Below are positions 10,628-20,404 of a stretch of DNA of 64,000 nt, piece by piece. The position numbers and the translations under genes are program-made. Source of the stretch: Helianthus annuus (Eukaryota; Streptophyta; Magnoliopsida; Asterales; Asteraceae). The notes below the pieces were generated by a model. The model saw only the letters and a program-made list of their open reading frames with translations, made no database searches and was not told where the DNA came from. The stretch is taken from positions 113,829,235-113,893,234 of the forward strand of contig NC_035435.2 in assembly GCF_002127325.2 (NCBI RefSeq). The letters are read 5' to 3'. The first letter of the stretch is position 1. Each line of letters opens with the position of its first letter.

Positions 10628-11411
10628 GTAAGAACCGTAAGAACAGATCTGAACCATTGATAGTTTAAATCAAGGGTTGGGGTTGATTATAAATAAAACC
10701 CTTATAGTTAAAAATTAGTACTAACAAGTTAGGGGTAATTTCGTAAAATTGTTAGTCATTTGATCATTTTCAATTAAATACAAATTCCACCAAGGCTTTT
10801 TAAACTAAAATAACTTTTATATACCTCATTATTATTTTTAAAAAATATACCATAAAATCAAGTATTCTTTTATGTTTAATATGAGTACCATATTGCTATA
10901 CCTTTTTTTTATTTATAAAAGTGACTTTTAAAAAAGTTACCAAAACTTGTTTTATAATTGTGCTGATTATGTGTTAATTACAATATAATACAAACAGACA
11001 CCAAAAGTAGATATAATCAGCACATTTGATGTGCTAATAATGGAGAATGATTGAGAATGTTGTGCTAATGTCGTTTATGTTGATAATGGAGAACAACTGA
11101 GGACGATGTGCTGATAATGGAGAACGATTAAGGATGTTATGCTAATTATATAGTGTTGTACTGATTTTTTTTTTATTTTTTTTTTGTGGTGGTTCATGCA
11201 GGTTGGTTCGATTATGGAGAGTTACTAGATCATGGATATGTTAAAAAATTCAAACTTTGATTTGAATTAAACTTGCATAGATTTAGGGATATTTTAATAA
11301 TTATTTTAAATTATTTATAAATAAATATGGTCAAAAGGTCTAAATTACCCCTAAACTAAATTTTTATTAAGGAACACTTGTCAATCATGTGTTGGTTCTT
11401 AGGGTTCTTAC
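10628..11411. mobile_element. Fold-back element, possible Mutator-like MITE
   Basis: The terminal inverted repeat is GTAAGAACC(G/C)TAAGAAC (16 of 17 matching) at 10628-10644 and 11394-11411. A second inverted pair, TTAGGGGTAATTT near 10730 and AAATTACCCCTAA near 11342, lies inside. The middle is AT-rich with repeated GTGCTAATNATGGAGAA phrases at 11028-11130. No convincing target duplication was found, so the family is uncertain. Confidence 0.5.
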
Positions 11412-11570
11412 AAACATAAGTGTTTGTATTTATCCCATTCCATGCTTATCATATCAATGTTTCACTATAGGAGGTAAGTTTCAAGGTATCATCAACATAT
11501 AAACCATCTTATACATCTCCAACGACTAATAAATGGTAACGCCGGTGAAACAAAGGTTTAGAGAGCTTTG

Positions 11571-12868
11571 ACTCTCCGATCGACCAACCTTTTGTTACTG
11601 AGAACTTAATGTCAATTCCTTTTTTTTGTAGTTTAACCTCTATATTTGTAGTTAGAGTAGTTAAGGTGAAGGTAAAGAATGGCAGCAACAATTTAGAATG
11701 ATATAAAAAACATGCTTGAAGAAAAATAAGAAGATACTACGTAATATGTTATTGGAACACACCTAATGCTTCAATCAACCATTTCATATCACTTTTCTGT
11801 CATATGCAACACAACTAATGCTTTAATCCAACCACAACCGCAATAACAACACAATCAACGTGTAATGACAACACAACCTAAAGTTTCTTTATCTCAAAGC
11901 ATCAAAAGTGTGAAAACCCTATAAAAATGAACTAGTTTGTCTTTTAAAAAACTTTTTTTTGCATTTTCTTTGATTAGTTTAATCATTGAGCACTTTATTT
12001 GATTTGAAGTTAATCGTTATTTCATTATTTTATTTTATTTTATTTTTGTAGTGTAAGACCGGTAAAAAAAAGTAAGTGCAACCTATAAATATAAAAAAAA
12101 AATCTTACATTAAAATCATTCCATCTCACCCGGTTAACGTCTTTAAACTTCGAACGGCATTTAAAGCATACATAAGTAAACAATTTAATTTCCTCCACCA
12201 TCTTTTGTACCAGTATGAAATTGGAGTTGTACTCGCCTTTCAAACGTGCCATAATGTAGACAAAACGATTGCTGTAATCATCTTTCTCCATAGCTTGGAT
12301 CCGTGTGGAGTCCGTACCCACTCCAAAATTTGTTGAAACGAGCCAATACCCTCCGGGATAGGAAGCTTTAGCCAGACGAAAACATGCCACCAGATTGGTC
12401 GGGCCCATAAGCAATCTTGTAGCAGGTGCACCGTAGTCTCTTGGGCAATGCTGCATCTTGAACAATTTAGCTCTACCCCTTGCAGTCCTCTTCTACTTAA
12501 ATTTTGTTAAGTGGATTTATTTGATTAATGGACGTTTGGATTCGAGAAACAATTTTGTTTTTTCGTTTGCTAATGCAAATGGGTTGCCTACTAATGAGTT
12601 TCGGATCTTGATACAACCAGCGAGTTAGCCCTTCAAACCCGGAGCCTCTCGATTTGGACTCAGATGTATATCAACTTTTTGTAATTAGTTGGATGGGTCA
12701 GCCCAAGAGTTAGTAGCATTCGTTCTATTATCTTTATAACCTGTAATAGTTGATAGACTAAATTTATAATTAAATTATAATATAAATAATATAACCCGTA
12801 ATAGTTGATAAGACTAAATCTATAATTATATTATAATATAGATAATATTATAAATTAATAAGTTGTTT
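11571..12868. repeat. Diverged direct duplication, copy 1 (interrupted by a LINE fragment)
   Basis: It shares long colinear stretches with 13452-14488: GATCGACCAACCTTTTGTT, AGAGTAGTTAAGGTGAAGG, TTATTGGAACACACCTAATG, ATTGAGCACTTTATTTGATT, GAGTTTCGGATCTTGATAC and TTGGATGGGTCAGCCCAAG. Copy 1 holds an extra LINE fragment at about 12076-12485. No open frame or known family was recognised in the shared part. Confidence 0.75.
12076..12485 (-). pseudogene. LINE ORF2 C-terminal (zf-RVT) remnant
   Basis: On the minus strand the frame reads CSRCSIAQETTVHLLQDC, then LWARPIWWHVFVWLKLPIP, then MITAIVLSTLWHV. This is the zf-RVT zinc finger (C-x2-C ... H-x4-C) that ends plant L1-type reverse transcriptase ORFs. 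A TGG-to-TGA change follows LWHV near 12245, after which the sense continues in another frame (MVEEIKLFTYV, VRWNDFNV), as expected for the end of the family's ORF. No poly(A) or target duplication was seen. Old, inactive. Confidence 0.8.
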
Positions 12869-13302
12869 AGCTAAATTAACGCTATGTGTTGCGGGTTTAG
12901 CCTCAACGACGTCCGCTTTATATATGCGTATAGGGCGGGAACACTATTACGAAAGGGCTCGGAAGAGGCATTGGGCACAAGCTAGGCGTGGCTTGGCTTG
13001 AGGGAGCGGGGTACCTTTTTTACTTTTTATATATAACCGATAGTTTTTTGTCATCTCAATCAAATACTACATTTCTAATTAATCCCAAATAAAGCCTCAC
13101 AAGTCACAACACCCCCTTTAGACCAAACGGTGTGGGGGCGACAAAATGGCGTGAAGCCTTCCTCCACGCCGGAACACCGCCCCTTGCGGTGGTGGCGTGG
13201 GGGTAAAAGGTAAGGTGATGTGGCGCGATGTGGTTGGTTGTTGTTTGGCTTTATTTTAATTGGTTGTTGTTTATTTAATTTTTTTTAAATGCCACTTTTA
13301 AG
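12869..13302. other. Spacer between the duplicated segments; GC-rich hairpin sequence, no gene
   Basis: It contains a GC-rich patch at 13108-13205 with repeated CACGCC/GGCGTG inverted words (GGCGTGAAGCC, CTCCACGCCGG, GGTGGCGTGGGG), which looks like the end of a degraded MITE. No ORF, terminus pair or target duplication was recognised. Confidence 0.4.
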
Positions 13303-13426
13303 CCCTTTCCATCCGTGCTTTTTTGAACTTGACTCCTCTGCTAACATAACTAACACGTGCATAAAGCATCATGTGACAGCCACATCAGCAGAGGGGGCAA
13401 GCCCAAAGAAGCACGGGGTGGAAGGG
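13303..13426. repeat. 124-bp stem-loop with 40-bp arms
   Basis: The left arm 13303-13342 (CCCTTTCCATCCGTGC ... CCTCTGCT) pairs with the right arm 13387-13426 (AGCAGAGGG ... GGTGGAAGGG) at roughly 80% by eye, with a 44-bp loop. It may be a tiny MITE or a degraded longer fold-back; a transcribed hairpin would resemble a small-RNA precursor. Confidence 0.6.
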
Positions 13427-13451
13427 ACTTCAAACAAGAATAAGCTACTCA

Positions 13452-14488
13452 ACACTTGATCGACCAACCTTTTGTTGTAGAATTTAATGTTATTTCCGTT
13501 TTATAGTTTAACTCCTATATTTGTAATTAAGAGTAGTTAAGGTGAAGGTAAAGAAAGTATTCATGGAACATTCCAACATTTTGCGGTGAAGGTGAAGGTA
13601 AAGAAACTATTCATGGAGCATTCGAATATTTTGCGGTGATGAGTAGCGACAATTTAGTATGCTATAATAAGATGCTTGAAGAAAAATGTTATTGGAACAC
13701 ACCTAATGTTTCAATCAACAATTTCATATCACTTTCCTGTCATAGGCTACACAACCAACGTGTAAAGTTTCTTTATCCCAAAGTATCAAAAGTGTGAAAA
13801 CACTCAAATAAACAAAAATATAAATAAAGTTATCTTTTAAAACTTTTTGTGTTTTATTTTTAGTTAATTATTGAGCACTTTATTTGATTTGGGGTTAATT
13901 GTTATTGCATTATTAATTTATTATAATAGTGTAAGACTGGTAAAAAAAGGTAACTATTGTACCATAAAAATATTTCTATTACACCCCTTCAAATGGAAGG
14001 TTCGTGTTCCTAGACCACTAGGACAGACTGATTGAACCGGTGAACTAGAACGATAATAGTTTGTTTTTCAAAACATTGGGTATATTTTCCGTAATGGGTT
14101 TTGTGTTACATGCATTTAGTGCTAATTGCTAAATGGATTTATTCGATTGATTCATGATTGCTTATATTCTATAAAGGCTTGCCCACTAATGAGTTTCGGA
14201 TCTTGATACAACCACCGAGTTAGCCCACTGGTTGAAAGACGGAGTCTCTTGATTTGGCCCAGATGTATATCATTTCTTTTCAGTTATTTGGATGGGTCAG
14301 CCCAAGAGTATATATTGTTGTTTTTAGTATCATTTGTTATGCTTCTTTTTATTTGGATGGGCCAGCCCAAGGGTACATATTGACATTGTTGTTTTTAGTA
14401 ACATTTCTTTTATGTTTCTTTTTTTGAAATATAACCCCGTAAGAGTTGATAAAGACGATATATATAATAAAGATAATATTATAATTAC
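13452..14488. repeat. Diverged direct duplication, copy 2
   Basis: It is the partner of 11571-12868 and lacks the LINE fragment. Where copy 1 carries the LINE, copy 2 has about 165 bp of unrelated sequence (13960-14125). Within copy 2 a 47-bp unit (GTGAAGGTAAAGAAA ... TTTTGCGGTGA) is tandemly doubled at 13541-13637. Confidence 0.75.
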
Positions 14489-14742
14489 TAAGTTAGAACC
14501 CATGTATTACACGAGTTAAATAAATATAACTTTATGTACTAAGTAATACAAAAGTTATATAGTTAGAAACCCACGTATTGCATAAACACGTGTATTTCAC
14601 GACTTTAATAAATATAATATAATGGGTTTGATGTACTATTTACTTCTTGTAACAGTTTACTTTGTTTTTTATTTATTATTAGGTTAGAAAATTGTACAGT
14701 ATACAAGTTATAACATTTTACTTTGTTTTTTTTTATTTACTA

Positions 14743-14832
14743 ACTAGGTTATAACCCCTTGTATTACACGGGTTGAATAAATAAATTTTATATACCAAAT
14801 AATAAAACATTATCTTTTTAAAAGCCTCCTTT
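14743..14832. repeat. Left arm of a 90-bp inverted repeat (Helitron 3' ends)
   Basis: It pairs with 15351-15440 in inverted orientation; I count 88 matches in 90 by eye. Both arms carry the Helitron terminal hairpin and CTAG end, pointing outwards in opposite directions, with a 518-bp spacer. Confidence 0.9.
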
Positions 14833-15350
14833 ATTGTACGGGTTGAATAAATGTAATATTATATACCAAATGATAAAAAAAATATATCTTTAAAACCATT
14901 GTATTACACGGGTTGAATAAATGTGACATTGTTTACCAAATAACAAAAAAAGTTATATTTTTAAAAACCCCCGTGTATTACATGGGTTGAGTAAATATGA
15001 TTTTATATACCAAATAATAAAAAAAATATTTAAAAAACTAACGGATTTTTTTATATTAAAGTAGGATAAGATTGAATGTTAATCTGAACTAACAGATTTT
15101 TTTATATTTAAAGTAGGATAAGATTAAATATTAATCTTTATTTATTTAGTTAATATAAGATTGAAAAATCATATGATTGAATAGGTGGGAGGTTGTATTA
15201 TGATAAATCGGTTCACCGTACTGAATGATAAAGATAATAGTGATCGTTGAACAAATTAATTAATCGAATTTAACAGAAACATTTGTGATGTTAGGCGGAT
15301 TTTTTTTTAGTTATTTGAAGTTAATATCAACTTTGGAATTCGTATGAAAT

Positions 15351-15438
15351 AAAGGAGGCTTTTAAAAAGATAATGTTTTATTATTTGGTATATAAAATTT
15401 ATTTATTCAACCCATGTAATACACGGGGTTATAACCTA

Positions 15439-15440
<2 letters not shown>
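15351..15440. repeat. Right arm of the 90-bp inverted repeat (Helitron 3' end, + orientation)
   Basis: The arm ends ...CACGGGGTTATAACCTAGT at 15440, directly before the (AT)34 tract. The only differences from the other arm are in the hairpin (T/G and C/T). Confidence 0.9.

Positions 15441-15508
<68 letters not shown>
15441..15508. repeat. (AT)34 microsatellite
   Basis: Uninterrupted AT dinucleotides run for 68 bp, starting at the end of the + strand Helitron 3' terminus. Long AT tracts are unstable in length and are frequent Helitron landing sites. Confidence 0.95.
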
Positions 15509-15510
<2 letters not shown>

Positions 15511-16013
15511 CTTTTTCCTGTTTCCAACAATTCGTTTCATGCAACATTCTCAATTTTAATTATTATATTATTTTATATAAAATAATGTATTCTCTATTTT
15601 CTACGTACGGTAACATCGTTTTTATTAGATTTGATTAAATATTATTGATAATAAAAATTTGTATTAGATTAGATTTTAGATTTGATTAAATATTATTAAT
15701 AATAAGAATTTGTATTAATTTAGATTAAATATTATTATTTTTAGTATTATTAATAATTTTAATCAATTAAATGAGAGAATGACAAGTGTCTCAAAACAGG
15801 TTTCTTTTATTATATAGTATAGATTTGTTAGAAATTTATGTGTTACACATGATTGGATCAATGAAATATTGAACGGTTATTAATAAGCGAAAAAATAAAA
15901 GAAATAGTTAAGAAAAGAAATATTAAATAAATAAGAGATATGTAAAAATAAAATAAAATAAAGATTATATGACAATAATATTAGTTAAATATAATCTATT
16001 GTATATTAATATA

Positions 16014-16713
16014 ACTAGGTTAGAACCCCGTGTATTACACAGGTTGAATAAATGTAATTTTATATACTAAATTAAAACAATTATTCTTTAAAAATCTCGT
16101 TTATTACACGGGTTGAACAAATGTAATTTTATATATTAAATAATAAAAAAATTATATCTCTAAGAACCTCATGTATTGTACTGAATAAATGTAATTTTAT
16201 ATACCAAATAATAAAAACCCGTGTATTGTACGGGTTGAATAAATCTAATTATATATACTAAATGATAAAAAAATTATATCTTTAAAAACACTGTGTATTA
16301 CACGGGTTAAATAAATGTAATTTTGTAACCTTGTATATTACACGGGTTGGATAAATGTAATTTTATAAACTAAATAATAAAAAAAATTATATCTTTATAA
16401 ACCCCGTGTATTATACGTAATAAAAAAAATAACTAATTACAAATGTGAAACCCAATAATTTTACTTCTGTCCCATTTGAACGGAAAAGATAAGTACAAAC
16501 TAAATTTTTTAAAAAAAATGCAATATAAAAATAAGAGATAGAATAATCGATATTTTTTTTTCATAAAATATGAGATAAGGGTAAACTAAATAAAAAAGTG
16601 TCAATTTGGTAAATAATAATATTAAGTATGAAAATGTAGGAAATTAATAATGTAGACATCTTCAATGAATGACACGTGTCCAAAATCAGGTTTCTTTTAT
16701 TATATAGTATAGA
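16014..16713 (-). mobile_element. Second non-autonomous Helitron (700 bp, minus strand)
   Basis: The 5' end TCTATACTATATAATAAAAG starts at 16713 on the minus strand and matches the neighbouring Helitron. The 3' end CTAG is at 16017-16014, followed by T, with hairpin CCTGTGTAATACACGGGG just inside. Six to seven degenerate copies of the hairpin unit (CCCGTGTATTACACGGGTTG on the + strand plus AT-rich spacer) are arrayed between 16024 and 16420. It has no coding capacity, so its transposition would depend on an autonomous Helitron. Confidence 0.8.
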
Positions 16714-16910
16714 TAGATGTATTAATATTAATATTAACCATAAATTAAAAGAGAAAGTTACATGTAATATTAATTGGAATCCTTTATTAGAAGTATAATA
16801 ATATGATGTTTAGCAAAATTAAGTGGTTTAGCAAATACGAAAGTGGTAAAATAAAGTTTCTATTTATATTAACATTGGGATATGAAAAACTGAAATATCG
16901 AACTAATAAG

Positions 16911-17074
16911 CAATGGTTTAAAATCCGGTTTTTATACTGTACCAGATTTTGCTCAGAAACGGTTTAACCGGGTGTATCGGATGGTTCAATCAGATGTACC
17001 AAATGGTTTAACCAGTTATACTGAACATTTCAGCCGGTACAACTAGCCGGTTTGAATCGATTTTTAAAACATTG
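16911..17074. mobile_element. 164-bp hAT-like MITE
   Basis: The ends are CAATGGTTTAAAATC and GATTTTTAAAACATTG in inverted orientation. The 8-bp target duplication CTAATAAG is perfect at 16903-16910 and 17075-17082. The interior is rich in ACCGGTT/AACCGG words. Confidence 0.85.
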
Positions 17075-17122
17075 CTAATAAGCCGAATAGTGTATTTTAA
17101 TAACCGTCACTGAAAATCCACT

Positions 17123-17797
17123 CAGGGCCGGTCCTAGAATTTTGGAGGCCCAAAGCGAATTAAAAATTCGAGGCCCTTTTTAATTTTTTTAGGATTGTAT
17201 TTTCAGTTTGTGTCTGACATGAAATATATTAAGAAGAAATTTATAAAGCACTTAACCATTATATAAACTAGATGAATTATCTAATCAAATAATGTTGGGA
17301 TCTAATACATAAATCAAATCTAAGTTGGTCAAAAGAGTTTAACCTAACAAATAACAACTTACATTATGTGTGAAAGGAATTAAAACATGCTACTTATTTT
17401 AAGTATACCATTGTTATTAGTTAGAAACAATTTTTTTTTTAAATAAACTTTTACATGGACGTATCATATTAAAATTTGTGTGGACAAAATATTTCAACTT
17501 ATTAAATTAAGAGAGGTGATTAAAAACATGCATTTATAATCCTTTATTAAAATAATGAGTGAGGTGATTAATAATTTTGAAAATGGATAGCAGTTGGGAT
17601 TCGAACCCAGCCCTCTACAAAAACCAAATCTTGTTCTTACCGCCAGACTACACTTGTTTTAATATCAACAAATATCACTGTAAATATAATATTCTTTTTT
17701 TTATAAATATAGATTTTTTTTATTTATTTTGGAGGCCCTATTTTTTCGGAGGCCCTAAGCCGTCATCTAGCCCAACTACACTAATGAGCCGACCCTG
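17123..17797. mobile_element. 675-bp non-autonomous hAT element carrying a tRNA-like segment
   Basis: The ends CAGGGCCGGTC and GAGCCGACCCTG form an imperfect terminal inverted repeat. The 8-bp target duplication AATCCACT is perfect at 17115-17122 and 17798-17805. GGAGGCCC words lie just inside both ends. The interior is AT-rich with no transposase. Confidence 0.9.
17596..17650 (-). other. tRNA-like promoter boxes inside the hAT element
   Basis: On the minus strand, TAGTCTGGCGGTAAG (17650-17637, box A-like) is followed by GGTTCGAATCCC (17607-17596, a perfect box B / T-loop). The region between is too short and mispaired to fold as a tRNA, so this is a tRNA-derived remnant rather than a tRNA gene. 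Confidence 0.5.
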
Positions 17798-17805
17798 AAT
17801 CCACT

Positions 17806-18650
17806 CAACAAAGAAACTCACCTAACAACACCAAAATATTGAATTTAATCTAATCTAGGACATGATAACATTGTAGGTTTTCTAACATGTTAGGAGTTAA
17901 CTTTCGGCATTTAGGTACAAGCTCCATATCTTTACTCCATGTAGTACGAATATCTACGCGTTTGTGAGTGCAATTTTTTTGCCTTAAGATATTATATATA
18001 TGTTTAAAAAAAAACTCTGGTATGTTATTATACCATGATAAATGTATTATATATCATGACTATTTCATTTATATGAGTTTTATCTTGATACCTTGGCATG
18101 CAATACCTTTTTAATGCTATTACTCATTATTACAAGTTCCTTGATCCGTATACGTGATATTATGATATTATCTTGATTTGTATATGCATATTGTATCAGC
18201 TTTCTACTATGGAGATGAAGATTTGTTTTAGTGATTGTGAGGTTCTTTGGTGCAAAACAATCATCGTATCACATTGTAAGAGTGCTTCGAGTGTGAAAAG
18301 AGTCATTAGGATCGTTAGTAGTGGATCACTTTAGAAAATCTCCTAACTTTCCGTCATATATCTAATCGCAATTGCGAAATTCTTGTTGCTTTAGTGCTTT
18401 GTCCATTTTGTGAAACCGTAGAGTACTCACCCCAACATTCGTCTTCTTGAGTTTGCTTTGGTGCTTTGCCCATATTGTGAATTATATTGTAAATTACATG
18501 TTTCCATAACAAACTTACTCAAGTACCAAGTATTCTAGAATAAGTATGGTAGAAGGTTAATCATCACTAACAAACTCAACTTACTAACAACAAATACAAC
18601 TAATTAAGTCACAAATTGTACATGAGAAATTAGAATGTATAACACAATGT
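17806..18650. other. Intergenic sequence, nothing recognised
   Basis: AT-rich sequence with a loose duplicate phrase (TTGGTGCTTTGCCCATATTGTGAA / TTAGTGCTTTGTCCATTTTGTGAA-like at about 18390 and 18460). No gene, terminus or target duplication was found. Confidence 0.4.
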
Positions 18651-18659
18651 TTTAAGTTA

Positions 18660-19034
18660 GAGTTAAATGGCATTTTGGTCTATGTGATTTAGGTCATTTT
18701 GCCAGTTTAGGTCAAATGTTTCATTTTTCACCCGTGAGTTCAAAAAGGTTTCACCGTTGCCATATTAGTCCACTGAGTTAACTTTATCCATTTTTCTGTT
18801 AACGAGAATGGCAATTCGGTCATTTTATATGGCCAGATTTCCGTTCTAGTTAACAAAATTACATAAAAAATGACCGAACTGCCCTTCTCGTTAACATAAA
18901 AAATGGATAGAATTAACCTAGTGTACTAAAATGGCAACGGTGAAACCTTTTTGGACCCACATGTGAAAAATGAAACCTTTGGATTAAACTGACAAAATGA
19001 CTCAAACCACAAGGACTAAAATGACATTTAACTC
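18660..19034. mobile_element. Palindromic Mutator-like MITE (375 bp)
   Basis: The ends GAGTTAAATGGCATTTTGG and CTAAAATGACATTTAACTC are inverted, and the inverted similarity runs through almost the whole element around a centre near 18845. A perfect 9-bp target duplication TTTAAGTTA lies at 18651-18659 and 19035-19043; 9 bp is the Mutator-superfamily size. Confidence 0.88.
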
Positions 19035-19247
19035 TTTAAGTTATAGATCGTGCATGATTATAGACTTAAAAAGACATATGTCGATACAATAATTATATAA
19101 AGAATAATAACAGTTATACTGAGCTCGTAAGCTGAATACAACAAATAACACATCTGGATGGTACACCAATTTCAATAATCTTTTAACTACTTCCCTGTTC
19201 ACAAGTTACAAAATTACAGGAAAACTTTCACTACATTATAATCTTAA

Positions 19248-19810
19248 GAGTTAATTACTGTTTTCATCCCTGTGGTTTGTTAAAAATCACTAGTTCAGCC
19301 CATTAGTTTAAAAATGGCGATTTCAGTCCCTGTGGTTTCACTTCCGTAACCATTTCAGTCCACCTCCGTTAACCCCATCCATTTATTCTGTTAAGTACAC
19401 GTGAATTGACCATAATGCCTTTATTAATAATAAACAAAAAGATATCTAAATGAGTTAATTACTGTTTTTGTCCCTGTGGTTTATCAAAAATCACTATTTC
19501 AGTCCATTAGTTTAAAAATTGTGGAACCATATATGACAATTTTTAAACTAATGGACTGAAATAGTAATTTTTGACAAACCACAAGGACGAAAACAATAAT
19601 TAACTAATTTAGATATCTTTTTGTTTTTTATTAATAAGGGCATTATGGTCAATTCACGTGTACTTAACAGAATAAATGGATGGGGTTAACGGAGGTGGAC
19701 TGAAATGGTTACGAAAGTGAAACCACAGGGACTGAAATCGCAATTTTTAAACAAATGGACTGAAATAGTGCTTTTTGACAAACCAAAGGGACGAAAACAG
19801 TAATTAACTC
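19248..19810. mobile_element. Palindromic Mutator-like MITE with doubled arms (563 bp)
   Basis: The ends are GAGTTAATTACTGTTTTC and the inverse ending CAGTAATTAACTC. A perfect 9-bp target duplication TAATCTTAA lies at 19239-19247 and 19811-19819. The whole element is one palindrome centred near 19530, and each arm has two copies of the terminal phrase (a second starts at about 19453), as if one MITE had inserted in or recombined with another. Confidence 0.88.
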
Positions 19811-19851
19811 TAATCTTAAAGACTTGGTCTTCTTGGTACACAACCAATATT

Positions 19852-20127
19852 AGCAAACTTGTCAAGTGTATGGACTATGAAGTCGTGCCATACAAAATCG
19901 AATAAAATTACATATACTTAAGCTCATATTTTAATCAAAAACCCGAAATTTCATCTTGAATAGCAATCTTTTAACCTAATACACGCCTATATAAGCAAAC
20001 TTGTCAAGTGACGGGCTATTTAGTCGTGCCATACAAATATCAAATAAAATTACTACCATATAACCTCACAATTTCGATCAAAACCCTAACTTTCCTCTCG
20101 AATACCAATCTTTAACCTAATTCCCAA
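19852..20127. repeat. Tandem duplication (142-bp period) in the malate dehydrogenase upstream region
   Basis: AGCAAACTTGTCAAGTG starts at 19852 and again at 19994. Both copies continue with GTCGTGCCATACAAA, AATAAAATTAC and TTAACCTAAT. It ends about 280 bp before the start codon, so it may duplicate promoter sites. Confidence 0.8.
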
Positions 20128-20404
20128 TTTGGGTATTCAATCAAGATCCAAAAGAATACAAACTCGATAACAACATCTACACACAGAGCCACAAACGATA
20201 TAGATATAGGATAAGGGCACACATTCCACAAATTAATTTCTACAATTTTTTTCCTACTAAATAATTATAACCAAATAAATATTTATTCTATCCATACTTT
20301 TATCTTCTATCGTCTTCCCCACTCTTTCTTCAACTCCCTTTTATTCATCTCTCGTGATCAACAAGAAACATCAAAAAAAAAAAAAAAAACATCAGCAGTT
20401 GAAT

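Larger units (their letters stand above)
14744..15823 (-). mobile_element. Non-autonomous Helitron (minus strand)
   Basis: Read on the minus strand it begins TCTATACTATATAATAAAAG at 15823, the classic AtREP-like Helitron 5' end, and ends CTAG at 14747-14744 followed by T. About 10 nt before the end is the hairpin formed by CCCGTGTAATACAAGGGG-type sequence. The flanks are A and T, as for Helitron insertion between A and T. Four copies of the terminal hairpin unit, period about 70 bp, lie at 14753-15000. It contains an inverted second 3' end at 15351-15440. No Rep/helicase coding sequence. Confidence 0.75.

Noticed and set aside
15373..15585. 70-codon ORF with a long Ile-Tyr repeat
   Set aside because: It is a translation of the (AT)34 tract.
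14753..16420. Regular ~70-bp repeats as a CRISPR-like array or centromeric satellite
   Set aside because: Repeats are degenerate Helitron 3'-end hairpins in a plant genome; unit number is small and spacers are not unique sequences.
17596..17650. Possible tRNA gene
   Set aside because: Only box A and box B-like motifs are present; the acceptor stem and cloverleaf do not form.
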